Assembly (NCBI RefSeq): GCF_026341775.1
Contig: NZ_JAPEOB010000001.1
Location: forward strand, 1,178,001-1,242,000
Length of the DNA stretch: 64,000 bases
Reading direction: 5' to 3'
Origin: Streptomyces sp. NBC_00654
Lineage (GTDB): Bacteria; Actinomycetota; Actinomycetes; Streptomycetales; Streptomycetaceae
Part shown: one piece after another, positions 40,967-49,289 of the stretch
How the letters are laid out: each line of letters starts with the position of its first letter
Numbering within the stretch: position 1 is the first letter of the stretch
The notes under the pieces: model-generated
Database searches by the model: none
The model's input: only the letters and a program-made list of their open reading frames with translations
Told to the model about the DNA's origin: nothing
Program-made: the position numbers and the translations under genes

Positions 40967-41695
40967 TCAGCCCTGGCCGGGGCGCGCCATCGTCGAGGTG
41001 GCGATCCCGCCCAGGAGAGTGGCGAGTTGCCGGGGCATGGAGAGGAACGGCGAGTGGCTGCTCGGCAGCCGGTGGACGGAACCGGCGCGCGTGGCGAGTT
41101 CGCGTTGCCGGGACGGTTCGAGCGCCCGGTCGTGGTCGCAGACGACGTAGCTGGAGGGCACGGTGCGCCATCCCGCCGTGGTCACCGGCTCCGTGAAGGA
41201 GCGCACGCTCTGCGGGCGCAGGCGGGCCACGGCGCGGTCGGCGTCGGCCTGGGACGCGTCGCCGAAGAGTATGCGCCGGGAGTCCTCGTACGGCGGAGCC
41301 TGGCCGGTGCCGTCATCCGGAACGGGCGCTCCCAGGAACGTGAACATGCTCTCGCCCACGTCCAGTTGGAAAGCGGCGAGATACACCGCGCCCACCACGT
41401 TCGCGGCATCCCCGATGGCCTCCGTGGCGGGGACGCCGCCGTAGGAGTGGGCGACCACCACCACCGGGCCGTCGATGCGCCGGAGGCTGTCCCGGATGGT
41501 GTCCGCGTCGTCCAGCATGCCCACCGGGCGGGCGCGGTCGTGCCGTCCGCCCGGGGGGTTGGCGCTGGGCAGGTCGACGGTGTGGGACCGCCGGCCGTCG
41601 GCGTCGAGCTCGGCGCGTACGGAGTCCCAGCACCAGGCTCCGTGCCAGGCTCCGTGGACGAGCAGGAAGGCCGGCCGATCGGTGTCGGCGTTCAT
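40967..41695 (-). CDS. Alpha/beta hydrolase (esterase-like)
   Basis: The protein is 242 residues. FLLVHGAWHGAWCWDSV (oxyanion HG), VVVVAHSYGGVPATEAI (nucleophile elbow AHSYGG, Ser) and VVCDHDRALEPSRQRELATRAGSVHRLPSSHSPFLSMP (acid and His) make a complete catalytic triad. This arrangement matches the hydroxynitrile-lyase/MES-like esterase group common in actinomycetes. It is the tail of a minus-strand pair with the SDR gene 160 bases upstream. Confidence 0.88.
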   Translation of the reverse strand: MNADTDRPAFLLVHGAWHGAWCWDSVRAELDADGRRSHTVDLPSANPPGGRHDRARPVGMLDDADTIRDSLRRIDGPVVVVAHSYGGVPATEAIGDAANVVGAVYLAAFQLDVGESMFTFLGAPVPDDGTGQAPPYEDSRRILFGDASQADADRAVARLRPQSVRSFTEPVTTAGWRTVPSSYVVCDHDRALEPSRQRELATRAGSVHRLPSSHSPFLSMPRQLATLLGGIATSTMARPGQG

Positions 41696-41854
41696 GTGCG
41701 GTACCTCCGTTGTCCGGACTGCGGGTCGCGGGTGACTGCGGCGCGAAGCGGGCCGGCCCGTGACTCACGGGCCGGGTCCGCCGAGGGGTCGGAGCGCCCA
41801 TGAAGGGCGTGGGACGGGCCGTCCCGGGCGGGTTCAGTCCCGTCCCGGGCGGGT

Positions 41855-42550
41855 TCAGAAGCCGACGGTGGCGCCGAAGGTGTCGCGCGCGCGGAAGAGC
41901 TGGTACCAGCGGTCGGCGAGGGAGTCCGGGTCGCCCGCGCCCGTACCGCGCACGATCGGCACGCCGATGGCCAAGTGGCCGACGTAGACGCCCTCCTCGG
42001 CCAGGTCGTCGTGCAGGCTGCGCGCCCAGGACCGCAGCCCGGCCATGGCGATGCCGCCATTGGCCATCCCCGGGAGGGGGTCGACGGCGATCGTGCCGCC
42101 CGTGAACAGCAGAGCGCCGTCGCGGGCCGCTCGCATGCCCGGAAGGACGGCGGCCGTCGCGGTGAGAGCGCCACCGACGATCAGGTCGAACATGGCCTGC
42201 GCGGATTCCACCGTGGTCTCGGCCGCGGAGGTGAAACCCAGAGCCTTCAGGTCGGCCACCTGGCCGGCCACGTCGGGGAAGGCGGGGGACGGGCTGTAGG
42301 CGAGTACACCGATCCGCCCGAGCTCTTCGGCGGCCGTGTGCAGTGCGCCGGTCAGGGCCTCCCTGTCGGTGACGTCGGCCGGGTAGGCGCGGGCGTTCAC
42401 GCCCTCGGCCGTCAGGGAGTCGGCCAGGCCCTTCAGCTTCTCGCCGTTGCGGGAGACCAGGGCGACAGGGTGCCCGGCGGTGCCGAAGCGGCGGGCGATG
42501 GCCTTGCCCAGGCCCGGACCGGCGCCTACGACTGCGATCGTGGAAGACAT
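41855..42550 (-). CDS. SDR family oxidoreductase
   Basis: The protein is 231 residues. The Rossmann entry is TIAVVGAGPGLGKAIARRFG (a GxGxGxG-like GAGPGLG) and ALVSRNGEKL follows. The catalytic region is atypical: TGGTIAVDPLPGMANGGIAMAGLRSW, where the usual YxxxK is not evident. So it may be a divergent or non-canonical SDR. It is divergent from an HxlR regulator 78 bases away, the usual partner. Confidence 0.8.
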   Translation of the reverse strand: MSSTIAVVGAGPGLGKAIARRFGTAGHPVALVSRNGEKLKGLADSLTAEGVNARAYPADVTDREALTGALHTAAEELGRIGVLAYSPSPAFPDVAGQVADLKALGFTSAAETTVESAQAMFDLIVGGALTATAAVLPGMRAARDGALLFTGGTIAVDPLPGMANGGIAMAGLRSWARSLHDDLAEEGVYVGHLAIGVPIVRGTGAGDPDSLADRWYQLFRARDTFGATVGF

Positions 42551-42628
42551 ACGGCTACCTCGCTTGGTTACGATTTGTGCGCAGCCCCACCGTAGAGATG
42601 TATCAGGCACCCTACAAAAGGCACATCG

Positions 42629-43036
42629 ATGTTCGAAGAGCACACTCATGAACCTGACGGCGCTGCGGACAACCCCCCGCATCCCTGCGAGATGTGGCCC
42701 GACAACGGCCGCGGAGCCAGGGAGACCCTCGACCGGATCGGCGACAAGTGGTCGGTCCTCGTCATCGGCATGCTCAGTACCGGACCCCTGCGATTCAGCA
42801 CCCTGAACCGGCGGGTCCCGGGCATCTCCCAGCGCATGCTCACCCTTACCCTGCGCCACCTCGAACGCGACGGTCTTCTCACCCGCACCGCCTACGCCGA
42901 GGTGCCCCCACGCGTCGAATACCAGCTCACCCCACTCGGAGAGAGCCTGCGCGGAACGGTCTACGCCCTCGCCCAATGGGCCACCGACCACCACGACGAG
43001 ATCGACACCGCCCGCCACCACTACGACGCGCGCTGA
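42629..43036 (+). CDS. HxlR-family transcriptional regulator
   Basis: The protein has 135 residues. CEMWPDNGRGARETLDRIGDKWSVLVIGMLSTGPLRFSTLNRRVPGISQRMLTLTLRHLERDGLLTR is the winged helix with the conserved N-terminal Cys. RVEYQLTPLGESL is the wing. Redox or aldehyde sensing through the Cys is typical. It probably regulates the divergent SDR gene. Confidence 0.9.
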   Translation: MFEEHTHEPDGAADNPPHPCEMWPDNGRGARETLDRIGDKWSVLVIGMLSTGPLRFSTLNRRVPGISQRMLTLTLRHLERDGLLTRTAYAEVPPRVEYQLTPLGESLRGTVYALAQWATDHHDEIDTARHHYDAR

Positions 43037-43049
43037 GCTGAGGGCCCGT

Positions 43050-43412
43050 TCAGCGCCGCGCCAGTGCCAGCACACTCAGGCCGAACATCAGGACACCCAG
43101 GGGGAGATGTACGGACGGTACGTGCGCGATGCCGACCGCGACCTGGACCGAGGCGAGGGCGAGGAAGCCGGACGCGTACCAGAGCGGCCGGGGCGATCCG
43201 CCGCCCGGCTTCCAGGCCAGCACCGCCGCGAGTACGTACAGCATCGACGCCCCGTACATCACGCGGGCTCCGGCGCTGTGCAGCGTCTCTCCGTAGGCCG
43301 AGGACAGCAGCAGTCCGGCGGAGACCGCCTGCAGGAAAATGGTCAGGGTCTGGAGGCCGATCGCCATCCGCAGAAACGAGAAGCGGTGCTGTGCCGTCGC
43401 CCGGGTCGCCAT
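43050..43412 (-). CDS. Small four-helix membrane protein
   Basis: The product is 120 residues from ATG 43412 (GGGGACTGC upstream). Four hydrophobic segments occupy residues 15-40, 50-65, 75-93 and 100-117. No conserved polar motif is visible. It faces a SigJ-like gene 103 bases away on the other strand. It may be an accessory of that sigma factor, but there is no direct evidence. Confidence 0.6.
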   Translation of the reverse strand: MATRATAQHRFSFLRMAIGLQTLTIFLQAVSAGLLLSSAYGETLHSAGARVMYGASMLYVLAAVLAWKPGGGSPRPLWYASGFLALASVQVAVGIAHVPSVHLPLGVLMFGLSVLALARR

Positions 43413-43515
43413 GCCGCAGTCCCCTTTTCCCGCCCTGGGGGCGGTAGATCGATAAGGTCTCACCGGTCCGACGACGCGGGCCCGCGAAAGGTAAGGCGAG
43501 GGGGCGGTCGGGAGC

Positions 43516-44595
43516 ATGGGGACGGCTGGGGCGGGCGCGGGCGGGATAGCCGGCGAGCGTCACCAACTGATCAATGTCGCCTACCGGTTGCTCGGATCTC
43601 TGACCGAGTCCGAGGACGCCGTGCAGGAGGCCTACGCTCGCTGGTACGCGCTGCCGCGCAGCCGGCGGGACGAGATCGTGTCGCCCGGCGCCTGGCTGAC
43701 GACGGTGACCGGCCGCATCTGCCTGGACGTGCTCGGTTCGGCGCGGGTCCGGCGCGAACGCTATGTCGGAGCGTGGTTGCCCGATCCGCTGCCCGACCGC
43801 GCGGAGTGGGACACCGGCCGTGGCACCGCCCCCGGCTACCCCGCCGACCCCGCCTACCCCGCCGACCCCGCCGACCAGTTGGTCCTGGACGAATCGGTGG
43901 CCATGGCCTTCCTCGTGGTCCTGGAGTCGATGACACCCGCCGAGCGGGTGGCGTTCGTCCTGCACGACGTCTTCCGGTACCCCTTCGCCGAGATCGCGGG
44001 CATCCTCGGCCGGACGCCCGCGGCCTGCAAGCAACTCGCGGCCTCCGCCCGGCGGCGGGTGCGCGGCGCGCGGGCTCCGGTGACGGCGGCCGGGCAGGCC
44101 GACGCCGTCCGGCAGGTCAAAGAGGCATGGGAGACCAAGAACATCGCGGCCCTCGTCGACCTTCTCGACCCGGCGGCCGTGATGACCGCCGACGGTGGCG
44201 GCCTGGTCGGCACCGTCCTGCGCCCGGTCGAAGGCGGTGCGCGCATCGCCCAGTACATGGTCGCCATCGCCGACAGGGCTCCTGGGCTCGAACTCCTGGA
44301 GCGGTCGGTCAACGGGGTGCCGGGGCTGGTGGCCCGGCGCGCGGGTGCCGTCGTGACCGTGGCCTCGTTCGAGGTCGCCGATGGCCGCGTCACCCGGATC
44401 TGGGTCGTCCGCAATCCGGAGAAGCTGCGGCTGTGGAAGCGGGGCGGATCCGGCGGTGGTGGAGGGGACGGGGAAGCCGGTGGTGGAGGGGACGGGGAAG
44501 CCGGTGGTGGAGGGGACGGGGAAGCCGGTGGTGGTGGGAACGGGGAAGCCGGCGGTGCGGGCGCGCAAGCCGGTGGTGCGTCCACGGCATCGTGA
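43516..44595 (+). CDS. SigJ/ECF41-like sigma factor with glycine-rich repeat tail
   Basis: The protein is 359 residues. Region 2 is NVAYRLLGSLTESEDAVQEAYARWYAL...SPGAWLTTVTGRICLDVL. A PADPAYPADPAD linker follows, then region 4 ESMTPAERVAFVLHDVFRYPFAEIAGILGRTPAACKQLAASARRRV. An SnoaL-like C-terminal domain (QVKEAWETKNIAALVDLLDPAAVMTADGGG...FEVADGRVTRIWVVRNPEKL) sits at about residues 200-310. That domain is the built-in regulatory module of ECF41. The last 45 residues are a Gly-Asp-Glu-Ala repeat not part of the family. Confidence 0.85.
   Translation: MGTAGAGAGGIAGERHQLINVAYRLLGSLTESEDAVQEAYARWYALPRSRRDEIVSPGAWLTTVTGRICLDVLGSARVRRERYVGAWLPDPLPDRAEWDTGRGTAPGYPADPAYPADPADQLVLDESVAMAFLVVLESMTPAERVAFVLHDVFRYPFAEIAGILGRTPAACKQLAASARRRVRGARAPVTAAGQADAVRQVKEAWETKNIAALVDLLDPAAVMTADGGGLVGTVLRPVEGGARIAQYMVAIADRAPGLELLERSVNGVPGLVARRAGAVVTVASFEVADGRVTRIWVVRNPEKLRLWKRGGSGGGGGDGEAGGGGDGEAGGGGDGEAGGGGNGEAGGAGAQAGGASTAS
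44455..44550 (+). repeat. 24-bp in-frame tandem repeat, four copies
   Basis: The unit GGTGGTGGAGGGGACGGGGA plus AGCC occurs three times exactly and a fourth time with a G-for-A and AAC change. It encodes GGGGDGEA repeats at the end of the sigma factor. It is likely to vary in copy number. Confidence 0.8.
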
Positions 44596-44619
44596 TCAGG
44601 GGGGGCTCCGGGACAGGCT

Positions 44620-45414
44620 TCAGCGCGCCCGCGCGGCGAGGGCCAGGAAGACCGACAGGTTCTCGATCATCTCGACGGGGAGCCTGGTCCACGGCTTTCC
44701 TCCGCCGCGCCGGTGTATCTCCACCCAGCCCTTCTCGACCGTGATCCGGCCGACCTCGCGCCAGTCGAGCCGGTGTTCGGGGTAGCCGAGACCGGCGGGA
44801 TCGATGTGGGCGCCGAGGAAGTCGATCCGCTCGCCGGCCTTGAGCCGGTCGCTGTCCTGGGGCAGCCGTACGCGCGTGAACGCCTTGTCCAGTCCGTCGA
44901 TGAACCGGGCGATGCCCTCGTAGGCGTCGTCCACCACGATCTCGTCGCCCTCGTGGGGACGTACCCAGAGCTCGTGTGTGGTGACGCTGGTGATTCCGTT
45001 CGTCACTCTGGTACCGCACCGCCGGATGCCGGCGATCTCGTCCCAGGAGTATGCCTCCGGCTCCCGTCCGGCGACTTCCCGCACGATGCCGTGCCGGTAG
45101 TGGCCCACCCAGACCTGTGGCTGCCGTCGCGTGAGCGCGAGGAAGAGGAAGTACCAGGCCGCTGCGAGGATGGCGGCCGCCAGGAGGAGCAGCGGCAGCG
45201 CGTAGTACCAGGCGTCGCCGTTCCGCTGGTTCTCCACCATGGCCGAGATCCCCATCCAGAGCACCAGCAGTCCGATCAGCCCCGGCAGCAGCACCACGAT
45301 CCACGGGAAGCTCTTGGGATCCGTGCATACCAGTCCCTCGCGCGGACCGAGTTCGAGCTCCCGCGCGACGATGCGCATGGCGGGTGGAACAGGAGTGGAA
45401 CCACGATCCGACAC
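44620..45414 (-). CDS. DUF6585-like membrane protein
   Basis: The product is 264 residues. Two hydrophobic helices near residues 35-60 and 68-95 are followed by a soluble pleckstrin-like domain (GHYRHGIVREVAGREPEAYSWDEIAGIRRCGTRVTNGITSVTTHELWV...DRLDWREVGRITVEKGW). This is the layout of a family common in Streptomyces, without known function. The 3' end lies 25 bases from the end of the sigma gene, convergent. Confidence 0.65.
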   Translation of the reverse strand: MSDRGSTPVPPAMRIVARELELGPREGLVCTDPKSFPWIVVLLPGLIGLLVLWMGISAMVENQRNGDAWYYALPLLLLAAAILAAAWYFLFLALTRRQPQVWVGHYRHGIVREVAGREPEAYSWDEIAGIRRCGTRVTNGITSVTTHELWVRPHEGDEIVVDDAYEGIARFIDGLDKAFTRVRLPQDSDRLKAGERIDFLGAHIDPAGLGYPEHRLDWREVGRITVEKGWVEIHRRGGGKPWTRLPVEMIENLSVFLALAARAR

Positions 45415-45610
45415 AAGCCCCCCAAGGCCAGACAGCAGAGGGCCACTTTAGAGGAGCGCGGCCGGTGCGAGAAGAGCGGACAGCCCTCTGTGCGCCCGGG
45501 GTTGGGGCTTCGAGCCGTCCGGCCGCCAGTGCCGCGCTGTGATCCGGCGCGCGCCTGGTCGATAGGCTCTGGGAACGTGTGTTCAGGCCGCTGACCCTGG
45601 AGGTGCCCTC

Positions 45611-46147
45611 ATGGCCGTCGAGTGGGTTCGACTCAAGCTCGATCTGGACGCGTTCGACGATGCCCGGTTCGAGCCCCGCCTCCGGAGCTGCCGACAGACC
45701 GGAATCGAGTTCACGACGATGGCGGCACTCGGCGACACGGCCGAACACCGGCGTGCGCTCTATGAGTTGAACAAGACGTGCTCCGCCGACATACCGGAGC
45801 GCGGGGAGTTCTACACGTACGACGAGTACCTCGCCCAGCGCATCGAGATTCCGACCTACGATCCCCGAGGCATCGTTCTCGCCCTGGACGGCGGGGCATG
45901 GGTCGGCATGGCCACCACGTCGATCCAGCCCGAGGGACACGCCTTCAGCGAGATGACCGGGCTGCTGGCCGGCCACCGGGGGAGGGGTGTCTCGCTGGCC
46001 ATGAAGCTTCTGGCCATCGGCTTCGCGCGTTCCCGCGGCACGCATGTGCTGCGGACCTTCCACCACCCCGCCAACGCGGCGGCCATCGGCATGAACCGCC
46101 GGCTCGGCTTCGTCGACGACGACGCGCCACGTGCTGCCGCCGTGTGA
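45611..46147 (+). CDS. GNAT-family N-acetyltransferase
   Basis: 178 residues from ATG 45611. The acetyl-CoA-binding motif A is clear (SEMTGLLAGHRGRGVSLAMKLLAIGFARSRG, with R/QxxGxG/A-like HRGRGV), and VLRTFHHPANAAAIGMNRRLGFV is motif B. The substrate is not deducible. GGAGGTGCCCTC precedes the start. Confidence 0.85.
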   Translation: MAVEWVRLKLDLDAFDDARFEPRLRSCRQTGIEFTTMAALGDTAEHRRALYELNKTCSADIPERGEFYTYDEYLAQRIEIPTYDPRGIVLALDGGAWVGMATTSIQPEGHAFSEMTGLLAGHRGRGVSLAMKLLAIGFARSRGTHVLRTFHHPANAAAIGMNRRLGFVDDDAPRAAAV

Positions 46148-46382
46148 GGGACCCGCGTGACCGTGTGCGGGAGGCCGCCACCCCGCAGGCCCAGCAGGCA
46201 CCGTAGGCCCCGCAGGCACCGAAGCGCGTCGCGCCCCCCTCTGCGGCGCCCGCGCCCGCACTCGCGCCTGCCGCGCCCCAGCTGGTGCTCTCCGGGGGCC
46301 TTCGCGACGGCCTCGGTCGCAAGCGCGGCTGACAGCCGGCCGGCCCGCCCGGTCCCGACGGGGTCGTCCGGCCCCGCCCCGG

Positions 46383-47183
46383 TCACCCGGCCGCCGTACG
46401 GATCATCTCCATCAGCAGCCCGTGGGCCTCGGGGTCGGCCGCCGCCACGAGTCCGCGCCCCGCCCGCCCGACCGGGGCGCCGTCGATGCCGGTGACCACG
46501 CAGCCCGCAGCCCTGCACAGGGCGATCCCGGCAGCGAAGTGCACGCTCTCCGAGAGGTCACCGCCATCGGTGACATACGCGGCACGCTTGCCCGCCGCGA
46601 CCCAGGCCAGTGCCAGCGTCGTGGACACGACCCGCGGCCGGAACCGCTCGATGAAGGCCGGATCGGCCAGCAGGTCCACCGCACGGAACCCGGGCGCGCT
46701 CGGGAACGGCGGATCGAGGTTGACGTCCACCAGCCGGGTGGCGGACGTGGGCACCAGCCGTGTGTCCACCCCGTCCTGCCGCACCCACGCGGTCCTGCCG
46801 TCCGTCGCGAAGACCTCGCCGCTGAACGGGTCGGCCACCGCCGCCGCCCCGTCGCCCAGCGCCACGTTGACGGCCACCAGCATGTTGCCGACCGCGTAGT
46901 TCAGCGTGCCGCACAGAGGGTCCACCAGCCATCGGCGTCCGGCGTCGGCGGCACCCTGCCGCCCGCCCTCCTCACCGAGCACCGCGTCGTCGGGCCGCGC
47001 GGCACGGATGACATCGAGGATCGCCCTCTCCGCCTCCACATCGGCGGCGGTCGCGAAGTCTCCGGCACCCTTGTCGATACGGGAGAGCGGCTGACCGTAC
47101 AGGGCACGCACCACGTCCGCACCGGCACGCGCGCCCGCCGTCGCGACCTCGGAATCGTCGGCATGCGTCAGGGAGTTGATCAC
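46383..47183 (-). CDS. Inositol monophosphatase-family protein, altered DPxDGT motif
   Basis: 266 residues from ATG 47183. LGEEGGR (Glu of the first motif), RWLVDPLCGTLNYAVG and the C-terminal SVHFAAGIALCRAAGCVVTGIDG match the FIG/IMPase fold. The canonical second metal-binding Asp of WxxDPxDGTxNF is Cys here (DPLCGT), and the last WD motif is SVHFAAG. So catalysis by the usual Mg2+ mechanism is doubtful. It may act on another phosphate ester or be inactive. Confidence 0.8.
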   Translation of the reverse strand: MINSLTHADDSEVATAGARAGADVVRALYGQPLSRIDKGAGDFATAADVEAERAILDVIRAARPDDAVLGEEGGRQGAADAGRRWLVDPLCGTLNYAVGNMLVAVNVALGDGAAAVADPFSGEVFATDGRTAWVRQDGVDTRLVPTSATRLVDVNLDPPFPSAPGFRAVDLLADPAFIERFRPRVVSTTLALAWVAAGKRAAYVTDGGDLSESVHFAAGIALCRAAGCVVTGIDGAPVGRAGRGLVAAADPEAHGLLMEMIRTAAG

Positions 47184-47249
47184 GCCGCACAGAGTATCGA
47201 GGCGAAGTCGCCGACCCGCCGCGTCAGGCCCGTCAGCGGGTGGCCCGCC

Positions 47250-47603
47250 TCAGCGGAACTCGTGGACGACCTGGATCCCGCCGACGATGTGGGCGTTGAA
47301 CTCCTCCAGCTCCTCGGCGGGTACCCAGAGTTCGAGGATCGTGCGTCCCCCGGCCTGCTGGACGGGGTACCGGCTCAGGAACTGAGACTCGACGTCGAAA
47401 CGGGTGACGAACCCGGCGCCATCGTGCTTCACGTTCCAGTCCCGCGCGATCCTGATCGCGTAGTCCTCGTTGAGGACCGGGTAGAAGATCGGCTGTTCGG
47501 GCAGCCGGGGTGGCCAGGCACGCCAGTCGAGCTCGCGGACCAGGTCCAGTTCCTTGGGGCCGGTGGGTCGCCACAAGGTCGTCACTGCTTGCCGGCCGGT
47601 CAT
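47250..47603 (-). CDS. Hypothetical protein related to an ADP-ribosylation-associated family
   Basis: ATG 47603 (GGAGAGCG upstream) starts MTGRQAVTTLWRPTGPKELDLVRELDWRAWPPRLPEQPIFYPVLNEDYAIRIARDWNVKHDGAGFVTRFDVESQFLSRYPVQQAG, 117 residues. The family is widespread in Streptomyces, often labelled ADP-ribosylation/crystallin-like; the function is untested. A longer ORF start at 47723 lacks sense. Confidence 0.65.
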   Translation of the reverse strand: MTGRQAVTTLWRPTGPKELDLVRELDWRAWPPRLPEQPIFYPVLNEDYAIRIARDWNVKHDGAGFVTRFDVESQFLSRYPVQQAGGRTILELWVPAEELEEFNAHIVGGIQVVHEFR

Positions 47604-47731
47604 CCGAATCGCTCTCCGTGCGTGCGCCGCCGGTGCGGCGGGTCGTGGGGCCGGACGATACCGGCACCACGACCCGGGCGACCACGCGGTTTCCCCGCTC
47701 CGGCAGCTGCCGGGCCCCACCACACCCCTTA

Positions 47732-48616
47732 CTGATCATTTCAGAATGAGATCGGTGTGTTGGCTTGGCAGTTGGGTGTTGTGTCGGCAGGATCTGCCGG
47801 GTGTCTGCTGATCTCGTGCCCGATGACCTGTGGGAACGCATAGCCCCGCTGCTGCCTCCTCGTCCGCCTCGGCGGCACCGGTATCCCGGGCGGCTGCCGG
47901 CCGATGACCGTGCTGCTCTGCGGGGCATCGTTTACGTGCTGCGCAAAAGTGTGAGCTGGCGGGACGTCCCTGCGGAGCAGGTGGGCTGCAGTGGGGTGAC
48001 GGCCTGGCGGCGTCTGCGGGACTGGACCGAAGCCGGAGTCTGGCCCCGCCTCCACGAAGTCCTGCTGGCAGAACTGCGTAAAGAGGGCCTGCTGGAGATG
48101 GACGACGCTGCGATCGACGGCTCGCACGTCAGGGCCCTCAAGGGGGCTCACACCGGACCTTCGCCGGTCGACCGCGCACGCCCCGGCAGCAAACACCACA
48201 TCATCGTCGACCGGCACGGAACCCCGCTCGCCGTTGCTCTGACCAGCGGCAACCGCCACGACGTCACCCAGCTCATGCCACTTCTGGACGCCATACCGCA
48301 CATCCGCGGCCTGCGCGGCCGGCCACGCCACCGGCCCCGGCGACTGTTCGCCGACCGTGGCTACGACTACGACAAGTACCGCCGTCTCGTCCGGGCTCGT
48401 GGGATCACACCGAAGATCGCCCGCCGCGGCACACCGCACGGCTCCGGCCTGGGCAGGACCCGCTGGGTCGTCGAGCGGACCTTCGCCTGGCTGCACCAGT
48501 TCAAACGCCTTCGGATCCGCTACGAGATACGCGCCGACCTCCATCTCGGCCTGCTCCAACTCGCCTGCAGCATCATCTGCTTGAGACGACTCCGAACCGC
48601 ATTCTGAAACGATCAG
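47732..48616 (+). mobile_element. IS5-family insertion sequence, intact (885 bp)
   Basis: Inverted repeats CTGATCRTTTCAGAATG occur at 47732-47748 and 48600-48616 with one mismatch. TTA is duplicated at 47729-47731 and 48617-48619. The single ORF fills the element. It is clean and may be recent. Confidence 0.9.
47801..48607 (+). CDS. IS5-family transposase (single frame)
   Basis: 268 residues from GTG 47801 (VSADLVPDDLWERIAPLLPPRPPRRHRYPGRLPADD). AAIDGSHVRALKGAHTGPSPVDRARPGSKHHIIVD, FADRGYDYDKYRRLVRA and RWVVERTFAWLHQFKRLRIRYE provide the DDE set. Unlike the copy at 36905 it needs no frameshift. It overlaps the right inverted repeat at its end. Confidence 0.9.
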   Translation: MSADLVPDDLWERIAPLLPPRPPRRHRYPGRLPADDRAALRGIVYVLRKSVSWRDVPAEQVGCSGVTAWRRLRDWTEAGVWPRLHEVLLAELRKEGLLEMDDAAIDGSHVRALKGAHTGPSPVDRARPGSKHHIIVDRHGTPLAVALTSGNRHDVTQLMPLLDAIPHIRGLRGRPRHRPRRLFADRGYDYDKYRRLVRARGITPKIARRGTPHGSGLGRTRWVVERTFAWLHQFKRLRIRYEIRADLHLGLLQLACSIICLRRLRTAF

Positions 48617-48629
48617 TTAGGCTGGGCCG

Positions 48630-49235
48630 ATGTCCGACAACGGCGTACCACCGGGCGGCCCGGGAGCCGAAGAGCCCGCAGTCGAAGAGCCCGCAGTCGA
48701 AGAGCGCGGCGCTGAAGGGCCGGACGCTGATGGGCGGGGCGCCGAAGATCGGGGCTCCGAAGAGGGCTTCGCCGGAGCCGAGTTGCCTGAGGTCCTGCAT
48801 ATCGCCGGGCTCGCGCTGGGGCGGACGGAGAGCCCGGCGTCGCTGGCCTGCTGGACCGGCCGCATCCCGGCCCCGGCGGGCGAGGAGCCGGCCGGGGTGA
48901 GTCTGGTGATGGAGCCGGCCGCCCCGCCGGACGCATCCGCCCTCCGGCTCGCCCACGACGTGGTGAGCCGTTTCGACGTCCTCGTCGGCAGGGCCATGGA
49001 GTACTGCCGTACCCGGCTCCGGGAACGGCAGTTCGCGCTCACCGCCGAGGAACTGGGCTGGCTGGACCTGCCGGAGCTGCCCCTCGCGGTTCCCGAAGCG
49101 ACCGTGTGGGCCGACCGGACCTGGGCAATCCGCTTCGCCGAGAGCCGTTTCCGGCTGGCGGACCCCCACGGAATCCTCGTGACCTTCGACGGAACACGGC
49201 CCGTCGATGTGCAGGGGCTCGACGACGAGCAGTGA
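48630..49235 (+). CDS. Hypothetical protein with acidic repetitive N-terminus
   Basis: The 201 residues begin with a Glu/Pro/Ala/Gly-rich repeat (EEPAVEEPAVEERGAEGPDADGRGAEDRGSEEG). A folded domain follows: HIAGLALGRTESPASLACWTGRIPAPAG, VSRFDVLVGRAMEYCRTRLRERQFALTAEELGWLDLPELP and TWAIRFAESRFRLADPHGILVTFDGTRPVDVQ. The compact second part looks like an uncharacterised actinomycete family. Confidence 0.6.
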   Translation: MSDNGVPPGGPGAEEPAVEEPAVEERGAEGPDADGRGAEDRGSEEGFAGAELPEVLHIAGLALGRTESPASLACWTGRIPAPAGEEPAGVSLVMEPAAPPDASALRLAHDVVSRFDVLVGRAMEYCRTRLRERQFALTAEELGWLDLPELPLAVPEATVWADRTWAIRFAESRFRLADPHGILVTFDGTRPVDVQGLDDEQ

Positions 49236-49239
49236 GCCT

Positions 49240-49287
49240 GCCCGTAGCCCGTAGCCCGTAGCCCGTAGCCCGTAGCCCGTAGCCCGT
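49240..49287 (+). repeat. 7-bp tandem repeat (GCCCGTA), seven copies
   Basis: GCCCGTA is repeated without interruption between the hypothetical gene and the end of the P450 gene. The repeat is too short and regular for a CRISPR array and is a slippage tract. Confidence 0.7.
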
Positions 49288-49289
49288 CG

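Noticed and set aside
43107..44744. 545-codon plus-strand frame over the sigma factor
   Set aside because: It is Arg/Gly/Pro-rich without any motif, and overlaps the clear SigJ-like gene in another frame.
49237..49288. CRISPR-like repeats
   Set aside because: The seven-base units are contiguous with no spacers; it is a simple tandem repeat.
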